From: Vanrija pseudolonga | Taxonomy: Eukaryota; Basidiomycota; Tremellomycetes; Trichosporonales; Trichosporonaceae | Length of the DNA: 64,000 nt | Direction of reading: 5' to 3' | NCBI RefSeq assembly: GCF_020906515.1 | Contig: NC_085849.1 | Span: forward strand, 434,001-498,000 | Shown: positions 54,620 through 64,000 of the stretch, piece after piece | Layout: each line of letters opens with the position of its first letter | Numbering within the stretch: the first letter of the stretch is position 1 | Translations under genes and position numbers: made by a program | The notes under the pieces: generated by a model | Database searches by the model: none | Seen by the model: only the letters and a program-made list of their open reading frames with translations | Told to the model about the DNA's origin: nothing

Positions 54620-57395
54620 ATGGTCGCCGTGTCCCTACTCGACGCCGCAACATGGCTCCTGGGCATCATCGCGACCGCGCCGGAGCCCCACTTCGCCCCA
54701 GAGTCGGCGGCGACGACCGCCCCCGCCCGCGTCCCCTGGCCCGAGGCGCGCGCGCGCGCCGAGGCTCTAGTGGCCAACATGACCGTCGTCGAAAAGGTCA
54801 ACATCACCTCGGGCGTCGTGGGACCATGCCAGGCCAACTCGGGCAGCGTGCCGCGCCTCGGCGTCCCGAGCCTGTGCTACAATGACGGACGTGAGTGTCA
54901 CAGCCGAGGCCGAGCTGACGCCGATAGCCGCGGGGCTGCGGTACACCGACTTCGTGACGCAGTTCCCGAGCCAGTTCACCACGGCCATGTCGTTTGATCG
55001 CGAGCTCGTGCGCGGCGTCGTCGAGCGCTACTCGGCCGAGTTTGCAGGCAAGGGTGTGAATGTGCAGCTTGGTCCGGTGGGTCAGGCGGGCTTCGGATGG
55101 AGCTGACGGGCAGCTGACTGGCGGTCCCCTCGGCCGGAGGTGAGGAAGGAAGGGGAGGAAGGCGCGAGGCATCGCTGATCTGACCAACAGCCCATTCACA
55201 GGCCGTAACTTCGAGGCATCCTCGCCGGACCCATACCTCTCCTCTACGCTCTCCTACGTGTCCATCCGCGGCGCGCAGAGCTCCGGCCTCATCTCGTGCG
55301 CCAAGCACTACTTCCTGTACGAGCAGGACCCGGTGTGCTCTGGCCCCGTGACGGATGACGGGCACAGGACAGACTGCCAGCAGGTCCACTCGCTCGTCGA
55401 TGGTGAGTTGGAGTGCCTGGGAGTACGCGTCAGCTCACGCCGCAGACAAAACTGTCAAGGAGCTCTACCTTCCTTCCTTTGCCGAAGCCGTCCGCGCGGG
55501 CGTCGGCGCAGTCATGTGCTCGTACAACCAGATCAACGACACGCCAGCATGCCAGAGCGACGACGCGATGAACCGCATCCTCAAGAAGGAACTCAACTTC
55601 CAGGGCTTGTGAGGTGACTCAGTTTCGATGAGCTAACCTCGACAGCGTGCTGAGCGACTTTGGCGCGACACACTCGACGGTCGAGTCCATCAACGCCGGC
55701 ATGGACCAGGAGCTGCCGGGCACATGGTTCTGTGGGTGTATATATACATCAGTTCATGCTAACCCGCCAGTTGGCCAGCGCCTCATCAAGGCCCTCAAGG
55801 ACGGCAAGGTCAAGGAGAAGCGCCTCGACGACATGGTTGTGCGGTAGGTGTGAACCCCATGTAGTAGCTGACCTACCCAGCATCCTCACCCCGTGGATCG
55901 CATTCGGTCAGGCCGACAAGTGGAACGAGGTCAACTACCAGATGTACAACCTCGGCGACGAGGTCAAAGTCTGGGGCCACACCTTCAGAAACCAGCATGT
56001 CGATCCAAGGAGGGAAGACAGCGCCGAGTTTGCGAGGAAGGCTGCCGAGCAGTCGCATGTGTAGGTTGCGAGAGTTCTCCCTTACCTAACCCCGCAGCCT
56101 TCTGAAGAACGACGGCGTCCTCCCCCTCAGGAAGAGCGTGCGCCGGATCGCCCTCTTCGGCTCCGACGCAGACTACCCCATCACTGTGAGCGGCTGCGGG
56201 CCCGACATGTGGTGCACGACCGAGACAAAGCGGATGCACTGGAACGGAACTGTGACGATCGGCGGCGGGTCTGGCGCGACTTACCCCAACTATGTGGTAA
56301 GTGCCAGACGTGGCATGACTGCTCACTCCAGGTGCCGCCCGTTGAGGCCATCTCCCGACGTGGACGTGAGACCGGCATGCGTGTTGATCACGTCCTGCGC
56401 GACGAGAAGGCGTTCTATGAGACTATCGCCAACGTCGCGATCGCGTCCGAGGTCTGCCTCGTGTTCGTCAGTGTGTTCCAGTACGAGAGCTGGGACCGGT
56501 CGACGCTGCGCCTCGATCGTGATGGCGAGGACCTCATCAAGCATGTTGAGAAGAAGTGTGCCGGCGACGTCGTAGTCGTCATCCATGCTGGTGGCCAGGT
56601 TCTGGTTGAGGACTGGGTGGGTTTGAAGTCTTTGACGGCGCTAACCCGCCAGATTGACCTACCAAAGGTCAAAGGCGTCATCTTTGCTGGCTACCCCGGC
56701 CAGGAGACGGGCAATGCCCTCGCCAACGTCCTCTGGGGCGACGTGAACCCGTCTGCCAAGCTGGCTTTCACGATGGGCCGCAAGGAGTCTGACTGGCCGC
56801 CGAACAACATCCTGCGCAAGGTCAAGAAGGGCCATGAACCGCGACTGCACTTTGCGGAGGGCCTCGCGATCGACTACAAGTGGTTTGACAAGCACAACAT
56901 TGACCCTCGATTCGAGTTTGGCTTCGGGCTGAGCTACACCAAGTTCAAGCTCGAGGATCTCCAGGTCGAGGCCAAGCACTCGCCGGTGCAGGACACGATT
57001 CAGCAGACCAACGAGCAGCACGAGGGCCAGTACGACCTGTACGATGTGCTCCTTGAGGCTTCCGTCAGCGTCACCAACGCGGGTGACGTGTTTGGCGGCG
57101 AAGCACCGCAGCTCTACATGGCCTTCCCGGACACGGAGAAGGGCCAGCCACCTCGCCACCTGCGTGGCTACACCAAGGTGTGGCTCCAGCCGGGCGAGAC
57201 GAAGCGTGTGACGTTCCCTCTGGTAAGTAGACGCGCGTCGGTCGGCCCATCTGACGCCCCCAGCGCAAGAAGGACCTCTCGGTGTGGGACGTCAAACGCC
57301 AGCTGTGGTACATTCCCAAGGGATTGTTTACCTTTTCCGCGGGCCACAGTTCCCGCCAGCTCGTGCTCGAGACGCGGACGGGCGTCGAAATGTAA
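54620..57395 (+). CDS. GH3 beta-glucosidase, secreted
   Basis: Family 3 glycosidase that removes terminal glucose from beta-glucans or cellobiose. Twelve exons (54620-54890, 54928-55076, 55114-55139, 55191-55402, 55446-55608, 55646-55731, 55771-55843, 55881-56060, 56098-56296, 56332-56616, 56653-57222, 57264-57395) join to 781 residues. The N-terminus has a hydrophobic leader (LLDAATWLLGIIATA). Domain 1 shows 'GPLTGGPLGRSPFTGRNFEA', 'GLISCAKHYFLYEQD' and 'MCSYNQINDTPACQSD', with nucleophile Asp near 278 in 'VLSDFGATHS', where most relatives have SDW. Domain 2 shows 'QSHVLLKNDGVLPL' and 'GYPGQETGNALANVLWGDVNP'; the fibronectin-III-like C-terminus is present ('LYMAFPD..', 'GYTKVWLQPGETKRV'). 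The acid/base residue could not be placed with certainty. Secretion is inferred from the leader. Confidence 0.93.
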
Positions 57396-57515
57396 CCGCC
57401 TGTGCGCGTTCCTTCCTTCTCAATGCAATGCAATGCATGTGCGCGGCTACTCGCGCTGTTGTACCCGATGTCTATGCGAGCGGCTGTATGTTGTTTTCCC
57501 CTCTCTGCCGCAGGC

Positions 57516-58396
57516 CTATGCCCACACCTCTTCTGGGGAGACGAGCGTCTCGCGCCCGTTGGCGCGGACGTACGACCCGTCCTGAGCGTCAGCGCGACCT
57601 AGACGTGCAATGCACCCACCTTGTCCTTGGGCATCGACTTGCGCATGTCGAACCCGTCGAGCTCGTCGCGTGTGCTCCCGACGCCCTCCATGCCGTTGTA
57701 GTAGCTGGGGCGTGGCGTGAGCTCTCCTTCCTGCCTTCCTTCTGTGATGTCCCAGCCCACTTACTCCACAACTCGCCGGTACACGCTGTACCCGAGCTTC
57801 TCGTACATGTCAATCGCGCGGTGGTTGTTGCACCGCACGAAGAGGTCGACGAAGAACGCGTCGACGCAGTCGGTCGCGTCGGGCGGTGGGTGCTCGCCGT
57901 CACCGTCGCCGTTTGCTGGCGATGGTGGTGGTGGTAACCGCGGCCACCCGGCGCTCCCGTCCGAGCTCAGCCGTTCCAGCATCGCCATGAACACGCGCGC
58001 CAGCCCGAGGCCACGGTACGGCGGCGAGATGGACAGCGCGGTCAGGTGCCCGTGGTGCTGTGGGTCTGGGGGGGCCGGCTCGTCCTTTGCGATCACTGGG
58101 GTGGGTGAGCGGGTGAGCGAGTGGGCCCGTAGCGGCACACAGAGGCGACGACGAGCTCCGAGTAGCCGACACCGCCTCGCCTTGCCTCGCCTCGCCGCTG
58201 CGCAGCTCAGCTCGGAGCACTCACTGTACGCCCGCACCTCGTCGTCAAACGCCCCTTCCACGCTGTAACACAGATCAGGCCACTGCGCGACATAGCTCGC
58301 ATAGTACCCGTTGTGGTAGGTCGCGGTCCACGGGTCGGCGTTGACGGCGTGGAAGCGGAGGATGTCGGTCGCCTCAAACGGGCGGATGAGGGACAT
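57516..58396 (-). CDS. NAA20: N-terminal acetyltransferase NatB catalytic subunit
   Basis: Naa20 acetylates nascent chains starting Met-Asp, Met-Glu, Met-Asn or Met-Gln at the ribosome. Four exons (58396-58225, 58095-57765, 57704-57620, 57581-57516) join to 217 residues. Signatures: start 'SLIRPFEATDILRFHAVNAD', 'YYASYVAQWPDLCY', 'HGHLTALSISPPYRGLGLA' with the acetyl-CoA loop, 'FFVDLFVRCNNHRAIDMYEK', 'LGYSVYRRVVDYY', 'GFDMRKSM', and C-terminal 'VRANGRETLVSPEEVW', which matches fungal Naa20 tails. Compared with other Naa20 proteins there is an insertion of about 35 Pro/Gly/Asp-rich residues between the acetyl-CoA helix and 'FFVDLFVR', and a Pro-rich break 'KDEPAPPDPQH' before the central strand. 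Core motifs are intact. It converges with the beta-glucosidase. Confidence 0.93.
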
Positions 58397-60184
58397 GGGG
58401 ACCGTCGACGCCGAGAGGTGCTGAGGTTGAGTGGGGTTGTTGTTGTCAGAGTTTTCGGGTGGAGTTGGTGGAGGCGACGACGACGACGTGTTGCGGAGTG
58501 AAATCTCTGCCTGCACGCGACGAACCCAGTCAACGAGTAGAGAGGAAGTGCAACAACATCAATGCATGCATACACCCTACCATGCATCACTTGATCCCCA
58601 CCACCACCCCAGCTCCACGCCATCACGTGCCCCTTGCTCCCCGTCGGAATGGGAACGCCGCGCGTGTCGGCTTTGGTGGGCCGCAGTGACTGGTCGGGTC
58701 GGCGTCGCTGCTTGTTCACGTGAGCAAAGTGGTCGTCGTCGCTGGGCACATGATGCGCCAAAACCGCCTGAATCAATTCACATGCCGCTTAGCGTTGATG
58801 CTTGTGGCGGCTCTCTGGTCTGCTCAGAAGCGAGGGGGAAGGGGGAACAAGTGCATTAGCCACTGATGCTGCAGAGTACTTGGACAGATGCGCGCGGCTT
58901 GCTTTGACCAAGCCAACCTCGGCCTCCACGTCGACCCGGCCCCCGCTTATCGCACGCTACAAACCTCGCGAGCATCTAATCGACTCGCCCGACCCGACAA
59001 TCCGCCCGAGGCGAGGGCTGGAATCCTGCTTGCTGCGGGCGACGTGTGCAGGGCATGGAGGGAGGGAGGAAGAAGCGGGTTGGAATCTCCCACCTCTCCC
59101 ACCTGAGAGCGAGGCATGCAGCGAAGGCAACAGCGCTCTACTCCCGCACTCAACTGCCCCCTCTTTGCCAAGGATCACATGTCACGCTGGGAAGGGGTGT
59201 GATCGGGAGAAACGGGGCCTGGCCTCGAGTACCAGTGACGTCTGGGTCTGGTCGGTCCTGAAAAGCCCGATGGAATGCTCACGGCATCCTCTATTGCTTT
59301 TGTTTGCCTGCTCCGCCGTGATAACGCCCATCGGCGATTCGGGCAAGAGAAAAGCCTGCCTTGCTGGGACGTACGTCGGACGCCATCTAGCATCCATCTA
59401 GGGAGTAGACAGGGCGAGGATAGCCCTGGCGATCTGTTGTCAAGAGCCAGCTTCTGTTGTCTGGCCCGAGACACACATCGAGGCCTATGCCGCAATCGCC
59501 ACTCGCCACTGACCGCTCGCCACTCCCAATCCTGACCCACCGACAACCCACGCACAATCAGCGGCTGGCGGGCCGGGGTCCGATCTCCACCTCGTCGCCT
59601 CGCTCAGTGGCGATAACACGAGCGAGATGCGGCGGGATCGTGCGCGGATGTGCACGCGCGCCCACGCGCACAGGCGCGAGAACTTCGTGTCGCGTGAGAT
59701 GACACTACCGGGGGCCGGTATGAGCGGTGAGGGCTGAGCGCGTCCGCGCCCGCGTCCGCCTCACTTGACTACCTACCCTTCTCGAGGTGGAGGATGATGG
59801 GAGCATGAGTAATGCACTCTCCCTGCGTCGAGATCTCCATGACCAGACCAGACCAGACGGACGACGGGAGGAAGAACGTGGCACAGAGTACATCGCCAGA
59901 GGAAGAAGAGAGAGGACAATGACGGGTAGGATCTTGTCGCTCGCTCGCCCAAACACCCCCCTTCTCCTCCCCCTTCGCACCCTCATTCCTGCTGAGCGGT
60001 GCAGAGGAGCAGCCCGAGTCGACGCTTTGGCCACTCACTCCGGGAAAAGGTGATCCGGACGAGGAGTACATAAAAGGCGAGAGGTGTCTTCCAAGGATCG
60101 TCGCCTAATCGTACCACTCCCTCCCCTTTACCTCTGCAACAACCACAAGCCACATTGCCACTGTGCGTCCATCAACAAACAACC
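58397..60184. other. Gene-poor intergenic
   Basis: 1.8 kb with no supported gene. Several frames of 70-200 codons are open on both strands but none shows splice signals or motifs. The right end is the promoter of the coiled-coil gene. Confidence 0.45.
60070..60076 (+). promoter_or_regulatory. Candidate TATA-like element
   Basis: ATAAAAG, about 110-160 bases before the possible start codons of the coiled-coil gene and one of few AT words in the region. Role inferred from position only. Confidence 0.35.
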
Positions 60185-60238
60185 ATGTGCTGGGGCTGCA
60201 TTGACGATACGAGACTTTGCCACATCGGCACCAACGAC

Positions 60239-60979
60239 ATGTCCACCTCCACCGACGCCAAGCCCGCGCGCACCGCAACGCCCGACCTCGAGGACACGGG
60301 CGACGCCAAGACCAACATTGCTGCCCTGTCTGCCGCGCTTGAGGCCGCCGCGCTCGAAGACAACAAGGAGGAAGAAGAGGACACGACTGAGCTCGTCGAC
60401 CCCGACGCGCCCGAGGCGCAGGGCGACGTGCAGTCGCTCGCCGACATGCTGCGCCTGCAGCTCGCCGACCTGAAGGACGAGACGCTCAGCACCAAGGTGT
60501 CCGAGTGGACCAAGGTGCTGCTTACGTCCACGACGCAGTGGGCGCGCGCGGCCGAGGAGACGGGTGCCGCCGAGGCGGTCGAGTGGGACAAGTTCCTCGT
60601 CGAGCACACGCGCGACCTCGAGCACGAGCAGGAGTTTATCGCCAAGGCCGCCGAGCTGCTCGCCGCCACAAAGCCCAAGCTGCACTTGGCTCCTGCGGCG
60701 CCCGAGGTCGCAGTCGAGGCCGCGACGCTGATCGACGCATCCGCCACGCCGATCGAGACAAAGGTCGACCGCATCGAGGCGACGCTGGCCGAGCGCAAGA
60801 AGAAGCTCCAGAAGGACCAGGTCCACGCCCACCGCATGCGCTCGAGCCTGAGCATGCAGCTGAGCGAGCTCGAGGAGGTCAAGGGCCTCCGGACCGCCGT
60901 CGAGGCCGAGATGGATCGCCTCGAGATTGCAAAGAAGGCCGCACCGCCGCCCGTGTCCGTCGTCACCCTGTCGGCGTAG
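60239..60979 (+). CDS. Acidic coiled-coil protein, unknown
   Basis: A single exon of 246 residues from ATG 60239; the frame is open from an earlier ATG at 60185 (264 residues, starting with a Cys-rich stretch that looks less coding). The N-terminus is Thr/Asp-rich, then 'NKEEEEDTTELVD', then long heptad-like helices ('LADMLRLQLADLKDETL', 'EFIAKAAELLAATKPKL', 'RIEATLAERKKKLQK', 'MQLSELEEVKGLRTAVEAEM'). The C-terminus is short and hydrophobic (PPVSVVTLSA). No known domain recognised. It may be a structural or adaptor protein; the clear heptads and stable frame argue it is expressed. Confidence 0.72.
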   Translation: MSTSTDAKPARTATPDLEDTGDAKTNIAALSAALEAAALEDNKEEEEDTTELVDPDAPEAQGDVQSLADMLRLQLADLKDETLSTKVSEWTKVLLTSTTQWARAAEETGAAEAVEWDKFLVEHTRDLEHEQEFIAKAAELLAATKPKLHLAPAAPEVAVEAATLIDASATPIETKVDRIEATLAERKKKLQKDQVHAHRMRSSLSMQLSELEEVKGLRTAVEAEMDRLEIAKKAAPPPVSVVTLSA

Positions 60980-61723
60980 AGCAACCCCAGTCCAAGTATA
61001 ATAGCTGCCTGTGTATAGTGTGTAATGTATCCAATTCACGAGTATGGCGCGAGCGTAGCGAGCGGCGGCGCGGGGTTGTTACTTAGGCGAGGTGGTCATA
61101 GGCTTGGCGCAAAAGGCAGATGCGTCACTGGCGGGAGGCAACCGTTGCGTCAAGCAAGCACCAAGCAACTGATGTCAACGAGCCATGCATGCAGCAGCAC
61201 CTGTACTTGCACTGTATGCATGTATGCACGCAAGCAGCAGCAGCTCCCCCGCACCTTCCGCCCACCACCCCACCACCGCCTGCGTCACCACCGCGCAATA
61301 CCAATCCGCTGAGAAAGTCAGGAGCGAACCGAATCCGGCGACGTGAGCCTTCGTCTTCCTCCTCCCACCACCGCCGCCGCCGTCTCGTTTCCGGCGCGTG
61401 CTGCTGCTTGCTCCCCCAACACGCACTGGGAAAATGGCAGCTTGGGTACGGATGTGACGGTGGCGGTTGCCGCTGTGGTCTGGACTCGACTGTCTGTGCA
61501 TCCTCTTGCGTCAAGTGCTGCGGAGGATGTGGGGAAATCGTCATGGTGACTTGGGACGACTTGTGTACTTAAGAACGGTGGGTGCTCAGTCTTGTCCTCC
61601 CAGCATTCTTCGGCATCTCTCAGCATTGCGAGCATTGAACGGCGCACCGTCACCACCACCGCGGTACCACGCTCCAGTTCAAGCGCCATCCAAGCCAAAC
61701 CCAACCCCACCAACACAAACACC
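60980..61723. other. Intergenic, no gene seen
   Basis: About 740 bases between two plus-strand genes. A CAAGCAGCAGCAGC run lies near 61222-61236. The last 100 bases are CA-rich, as expected before a start codon. Confidence 0.45.
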
Positions 61724-62020
61724 ATGCCCGCCCTCCGCATCTGCCTCTCCCCCGGCCCATTCTCCACGCCAACATGGAGCCCAACACACCGCGACTCGCT
61801 GAAGCCAGTCCACCAGCACTGGTTCACCACCCCGCTGCGTGAGTGCCCTCCCCTGACTGTCGCTGACCAGCAAGACTCGCCGACATCCCACTCGCGCTCA
61901 GCGTCCGTCTCGTCCGCCTCATCGAGCCCATCACCGTCGCCCAGCCCACCGCCGGCCGACCGCTGGACCTCGACACCAGACTGGACGTCGCTCACGCGCT
62001 CCGTCTCCTCCCCGCTGTAG
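61724..62020 (+). CDS. Possible small Ser/Pro-rich protein
   Basis: ATG in a good context (AACACCATGCCC) opens a frame of 98 codons ending TAG/TAA-proximal at 62020. A 36-base intron with GTGAGT donor and CAAG acceptor at about 61840-61875 can be removed without changing frame, leaving 'HWFTTPL' joined to 'SPTSHSRSASVSSASSSP'. The start 'PALRICLSPGPFSTPTW' is fairly hydrophobic. No family recognised. The opposite strand is open for over 300 codons across the same region, so strand assignment is not secure. Confidence 0.38.
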   Translation: MPALRICLSPGPFSTPTWSPTHRDSLKPVHQHWFTTPLRECPPLTVADQQDSPTSHSRSASVSSASSSPSPSPSPPPADRWTSTPDWTSLTRSVSSPL

Positions 62021-63775
62021 TAACTTGGCCTGTGCTGTACCACCATATCACTACTACTGTATAATGCACGTTGTATAATTCGGGACAGAGGCGTCGATCT
62101 CGTGCCTGCAGGTGTGGGAGGCGATGGTGGTATCTTGGGCACCGGCAGCATCCCGCCCACGTCGTCGCCGTCATCGCAGCTCTCCGAGTCATCTGGCGTC
62201 GTCTCGTCGCAGACTCGCTCGCTCGCCCGCATCGAATCATGAACGCAAACATGACGGTGTGGCAGCGGAATGATACAAACGCCAGCAATCACGGCTCACA
62301 CTCGCACCTACCAATAGCCGCCTCCTGTATCTCGCGGCGCGTCGCGTGCCCGCGTAGCCGTCTCCCACCAACTCGTCCGTGCCTGAGGCCCTACGGATCT
62401 GACTGCTCCTCCACTCTCCCATGACGCTACGGCCCACGCGTGCCGACGGCGCTGAGACTGATCACGAGACAGACAGACAGCAGGTAGGGGTGGTTACTAC
62501 CGGCATGTGAAGTAGGTGGAGACGGCTGATGGATGCGCCCACACAAGGTTTGTTGGTCATCAACGAGTGTGGCGGAAGTCCAAAAACCACCTCGCACCAC
62601 TTGCCTGGCCACATGATTCCATGTTTGGCCTTAGATCACTCTTCAAGGAGCAGCCCCGTATCGCGCCTCCGCCCTGGCAGTAGCCTGTCCACTCACAATC
62701 GAGGTGGTACGCGTGCTGGGTCCATGTGCTGCGGCGCCCTTGCTCTGTGCTGCTCCATTCCGCCCGTTTCATGTGCCGTGAGTGTGTCCTCATGACATGC
62801 CACACTCTATCACCGGATGTGGTCGCGGGTAGAGGCGACTGTGCTACCAGCAGCGTGGTACATGTGTATGTGTGGGCGGAGAAGCGCACCATCTCCCTTG
62901 CAATCCCTCATCCCCTCTATCTTGTGCCGCCACCGCCCCCACACGAACGAACCCCTACAGCAGTTGGCCTCGGGATGGACGACGTCGAGGCCGCCCAGCC
63001 TGGCGAGGATGTCATGGCCAGTTTTGTGTTGACGGCCGACGGCCTCGACAAAGTAGATAGATACGTATGGCGGTTTGCGGTTGCGGTGACTTGCACGTGG
63101 GCGTGGACCGGTCCCAGGACGAGGACATGTGCATGGTGTGCAAGGGGTGCTGCTGGCTGGGTGGGTCGTCATTGCCCCGGACCACCAGGTATGTCACCAC
63201 TAGCGCAATGCCTCAGACGCTCCCGCCGAGGGACGGCCCAAGTAGTGTATGTGAATGAATGCCGGAGGATGCGCTTCCGCCCCGGAGCTACTGCCCAAGC
63301 TTTACGCTACCGTAAACAAGGTTTGTGTGTCGTCATTCCCCCAGTCTCGATCAGACCAGCTGATGCTGGCCACATGATAGCTAGCTGACCCGTGCGTCTG
63401 TACGTCCTGGCAGTCGCTGCATACAGACAGATCTTGCAACTTGCCAGCGATCGGCCCACAACGTTTTATTCCATTCTTCTGTCGCGGCCCTGCTACAGGA
63501 AGGATTGCCAAGCGGTGGTCCCTCCTTCCACGGACGACGGTGGGTTGGCGTTGGCCCCCACATGCGGCTATGGAGTAGCACCGAGACTACCACTCAATGT
63601 CGTGCCCTGCTCGACCCATCACATTCCGTACTCGCAAGTGTCGTCGCCGCACATGACGTGCCCGAGCCCTGGGAGCTAGCTACCTTCCCTCGACCTTATA
63701 TAGCGGCGTTGTGGCGCTGCCCCTCCCCGGCATCTCCATCCACCCATCCACCCACTCCTACACAACAAACCAACA
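62021..63775. other. Gene-poor intergenic
   Basis: 1.75 kb with no supported gene. A frame of about 220 codons on the plus strand (62726-63388) lacks motifs and has codon use unlike the real genes. The right end is a promoter with a TATA box. Confidence 0.45.
63696..63702 (+). promoter_or_regulatory. TATA box of the terminal gene
   Basis: TTATATA lies about 75 bases before the ATG at 63776 and is followed by a CA/CT-rich leader. It is the clearest TATA element in the window, which would suit a strongly or inducibly expressed small gene. Confidence 0.55.
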
Positions 63776-64000
63776 ATGTCTTCGAACGCTCCCACCAGCA
63801 CCTCTGTCGTGAGCCGTCGCCGTCACTGTCCGGTGACCCGCTGATCGCTAACGAGATCCAGCCTACTGGGGAGACCGCCAAAGCCGGCCAGGTAGGCCCC
63901 CCTCCCAGCGGCGCCACTGACTTGCGAGCAGACGAAGGGCGAGGCTACCGTTACGTCCGGTGTTCCTACCCAGGGTGATTGGACGCTCCCGCCTCGTGCG
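63776..64000 (+). CDS. Small protein, cut by window end
   Basis: Three exons are visible (63776-63808, 63862-63891, 63932 to the edge) with consistent GT/AG junctions, encoding SSNAPTSTSV, PTGETAKAGQ and TKGEATVTSGVPTQ, then on out of the window. The protein begins with a Ser/Thr-rich hydrophilic stretch; the family cannot be judged from 46 residues. Tiny exons plus a strong TATA box are typical of small, highly expressed fungal genes. Confidence 0.6.

Noticed and set aside
61318-62292. Minus-strand frame of about 320 codons
   Set aside because: No motif, no splice support and a biased composition; it overlaps a plus-strand candidate with good start context. Neither is strong, but the plus one was preferred.
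62726-63388. A 220-codon plus-strand gene
   Set aside because: Cys/Trp/Arg-rich composition unlike other genes here, no splice sites and no recognisable motif.
1-64000. Retroelements, LTRs, CRISPR arrays and rRNA genes
   Set aside because: No reverse transcriptase, integrase or gag-like motifs, no long direct terminal repeats, no regularly spaced repeats and no rRNA core sequences were seen on either strand.

Overview
The window looks like nuclear DNA of a high-GC basidiomycete yeast, most likely a tremellomycete related to Trichosporonales or Cryptococcus. Most genes are broken by many short introns (about 35-60 bases) with GTGAGT or GTGGGT donors and CTAAC-like branch points. Protein families such as NatB Naa20, PP4c, a RING-SNF2 helicase and an RNA-dependent RNA polymerase fit this. 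No prokaryotic operons, CRISPR arrays, rRNA genes or convincing retroelements were seen. Because GC and codon bias are strong, long open frames antisense to real genes are common; I treated them as shadows.

Layout. 0.2-3.4 kb (-): AhpC/TSA-like protein with a very long disordered N-terminus. 4.5-6.9 kb (-): membrane-anchored glycosyltransferase. 8.3-10.1 kb (-): BCS1 AAA ATPase. 11.7-13.3 kb (+): succinate/fumarate carrier SFC1. 13.6-15.0 kb (-): OCRE-FHA-G-patch protein, divergent from DRS1 helicase (15.2-17.6, +). 17.8-18.8 kb (-): GNAT acetyltransferase. 19.5-23.3 kb (-): four tandem paralogues of a family I do not recognise. 24.2-25.7 kb (-): glutamine synthetase with an inverted partial copy of its last exon beside it. 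25.7-28.6 kb: gene-poor. 28.6-30.4 kb (-): His/Asp-rich type II membrane protein. 31.4-32.4 kb (-): NECAP endocytic protein. 33.0-35.0 kb (+): secreted alpha-amylase. 35.4-40.1 kb (+): RING-SNF2 helicase. 40.7-41.0 kb (-): small unknown protein. 41.3-42.8 kb (+): MCUR1/Fmp32-like inner-membrane protein. 43.0 kb (-): intron-containing tRNA, probably Gly(GCC). 43.7-47.7 kb (+): RNA-dependent RNA polymerase with one in-frame TGA. 48.2-49.4 kb (-): PP4 catalytic subunit. 49.9-51.4 kb (+): NUP49. 51.8-52.5 kb (-): GrpE/MGE1. 52.9-53.7 kb (-): Pro-rich protein. 54.6-57.4 kb (+): GH3 beta-glucosidase. 57.5-58.4 kb (-): NAA20. 60.2-61.0 kb (+): coiled-coil protein. 61.7 and 63.8 kb (+): small genes, the last cut by the window edge.

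The genes are mostly unlinked housekeeping functions: mitochondrial (BCS1, SFC1, MGE1, MCUR1-like), ribosome and RNA biology (DRS1, FHA/G-patch, RdRP), carbohydrate breakdown (amylase, beta-glucosidase) and nitrogen assimilation (glutamine synthetase). The most unusual parts are the four-gene array of unknown function, the inverted glutamine synthetase fragment, the interrupted RdRP, the metal-binding-looking membrane protein, and a roughly 80-bp repeat shared between an intron and an intergenic region.
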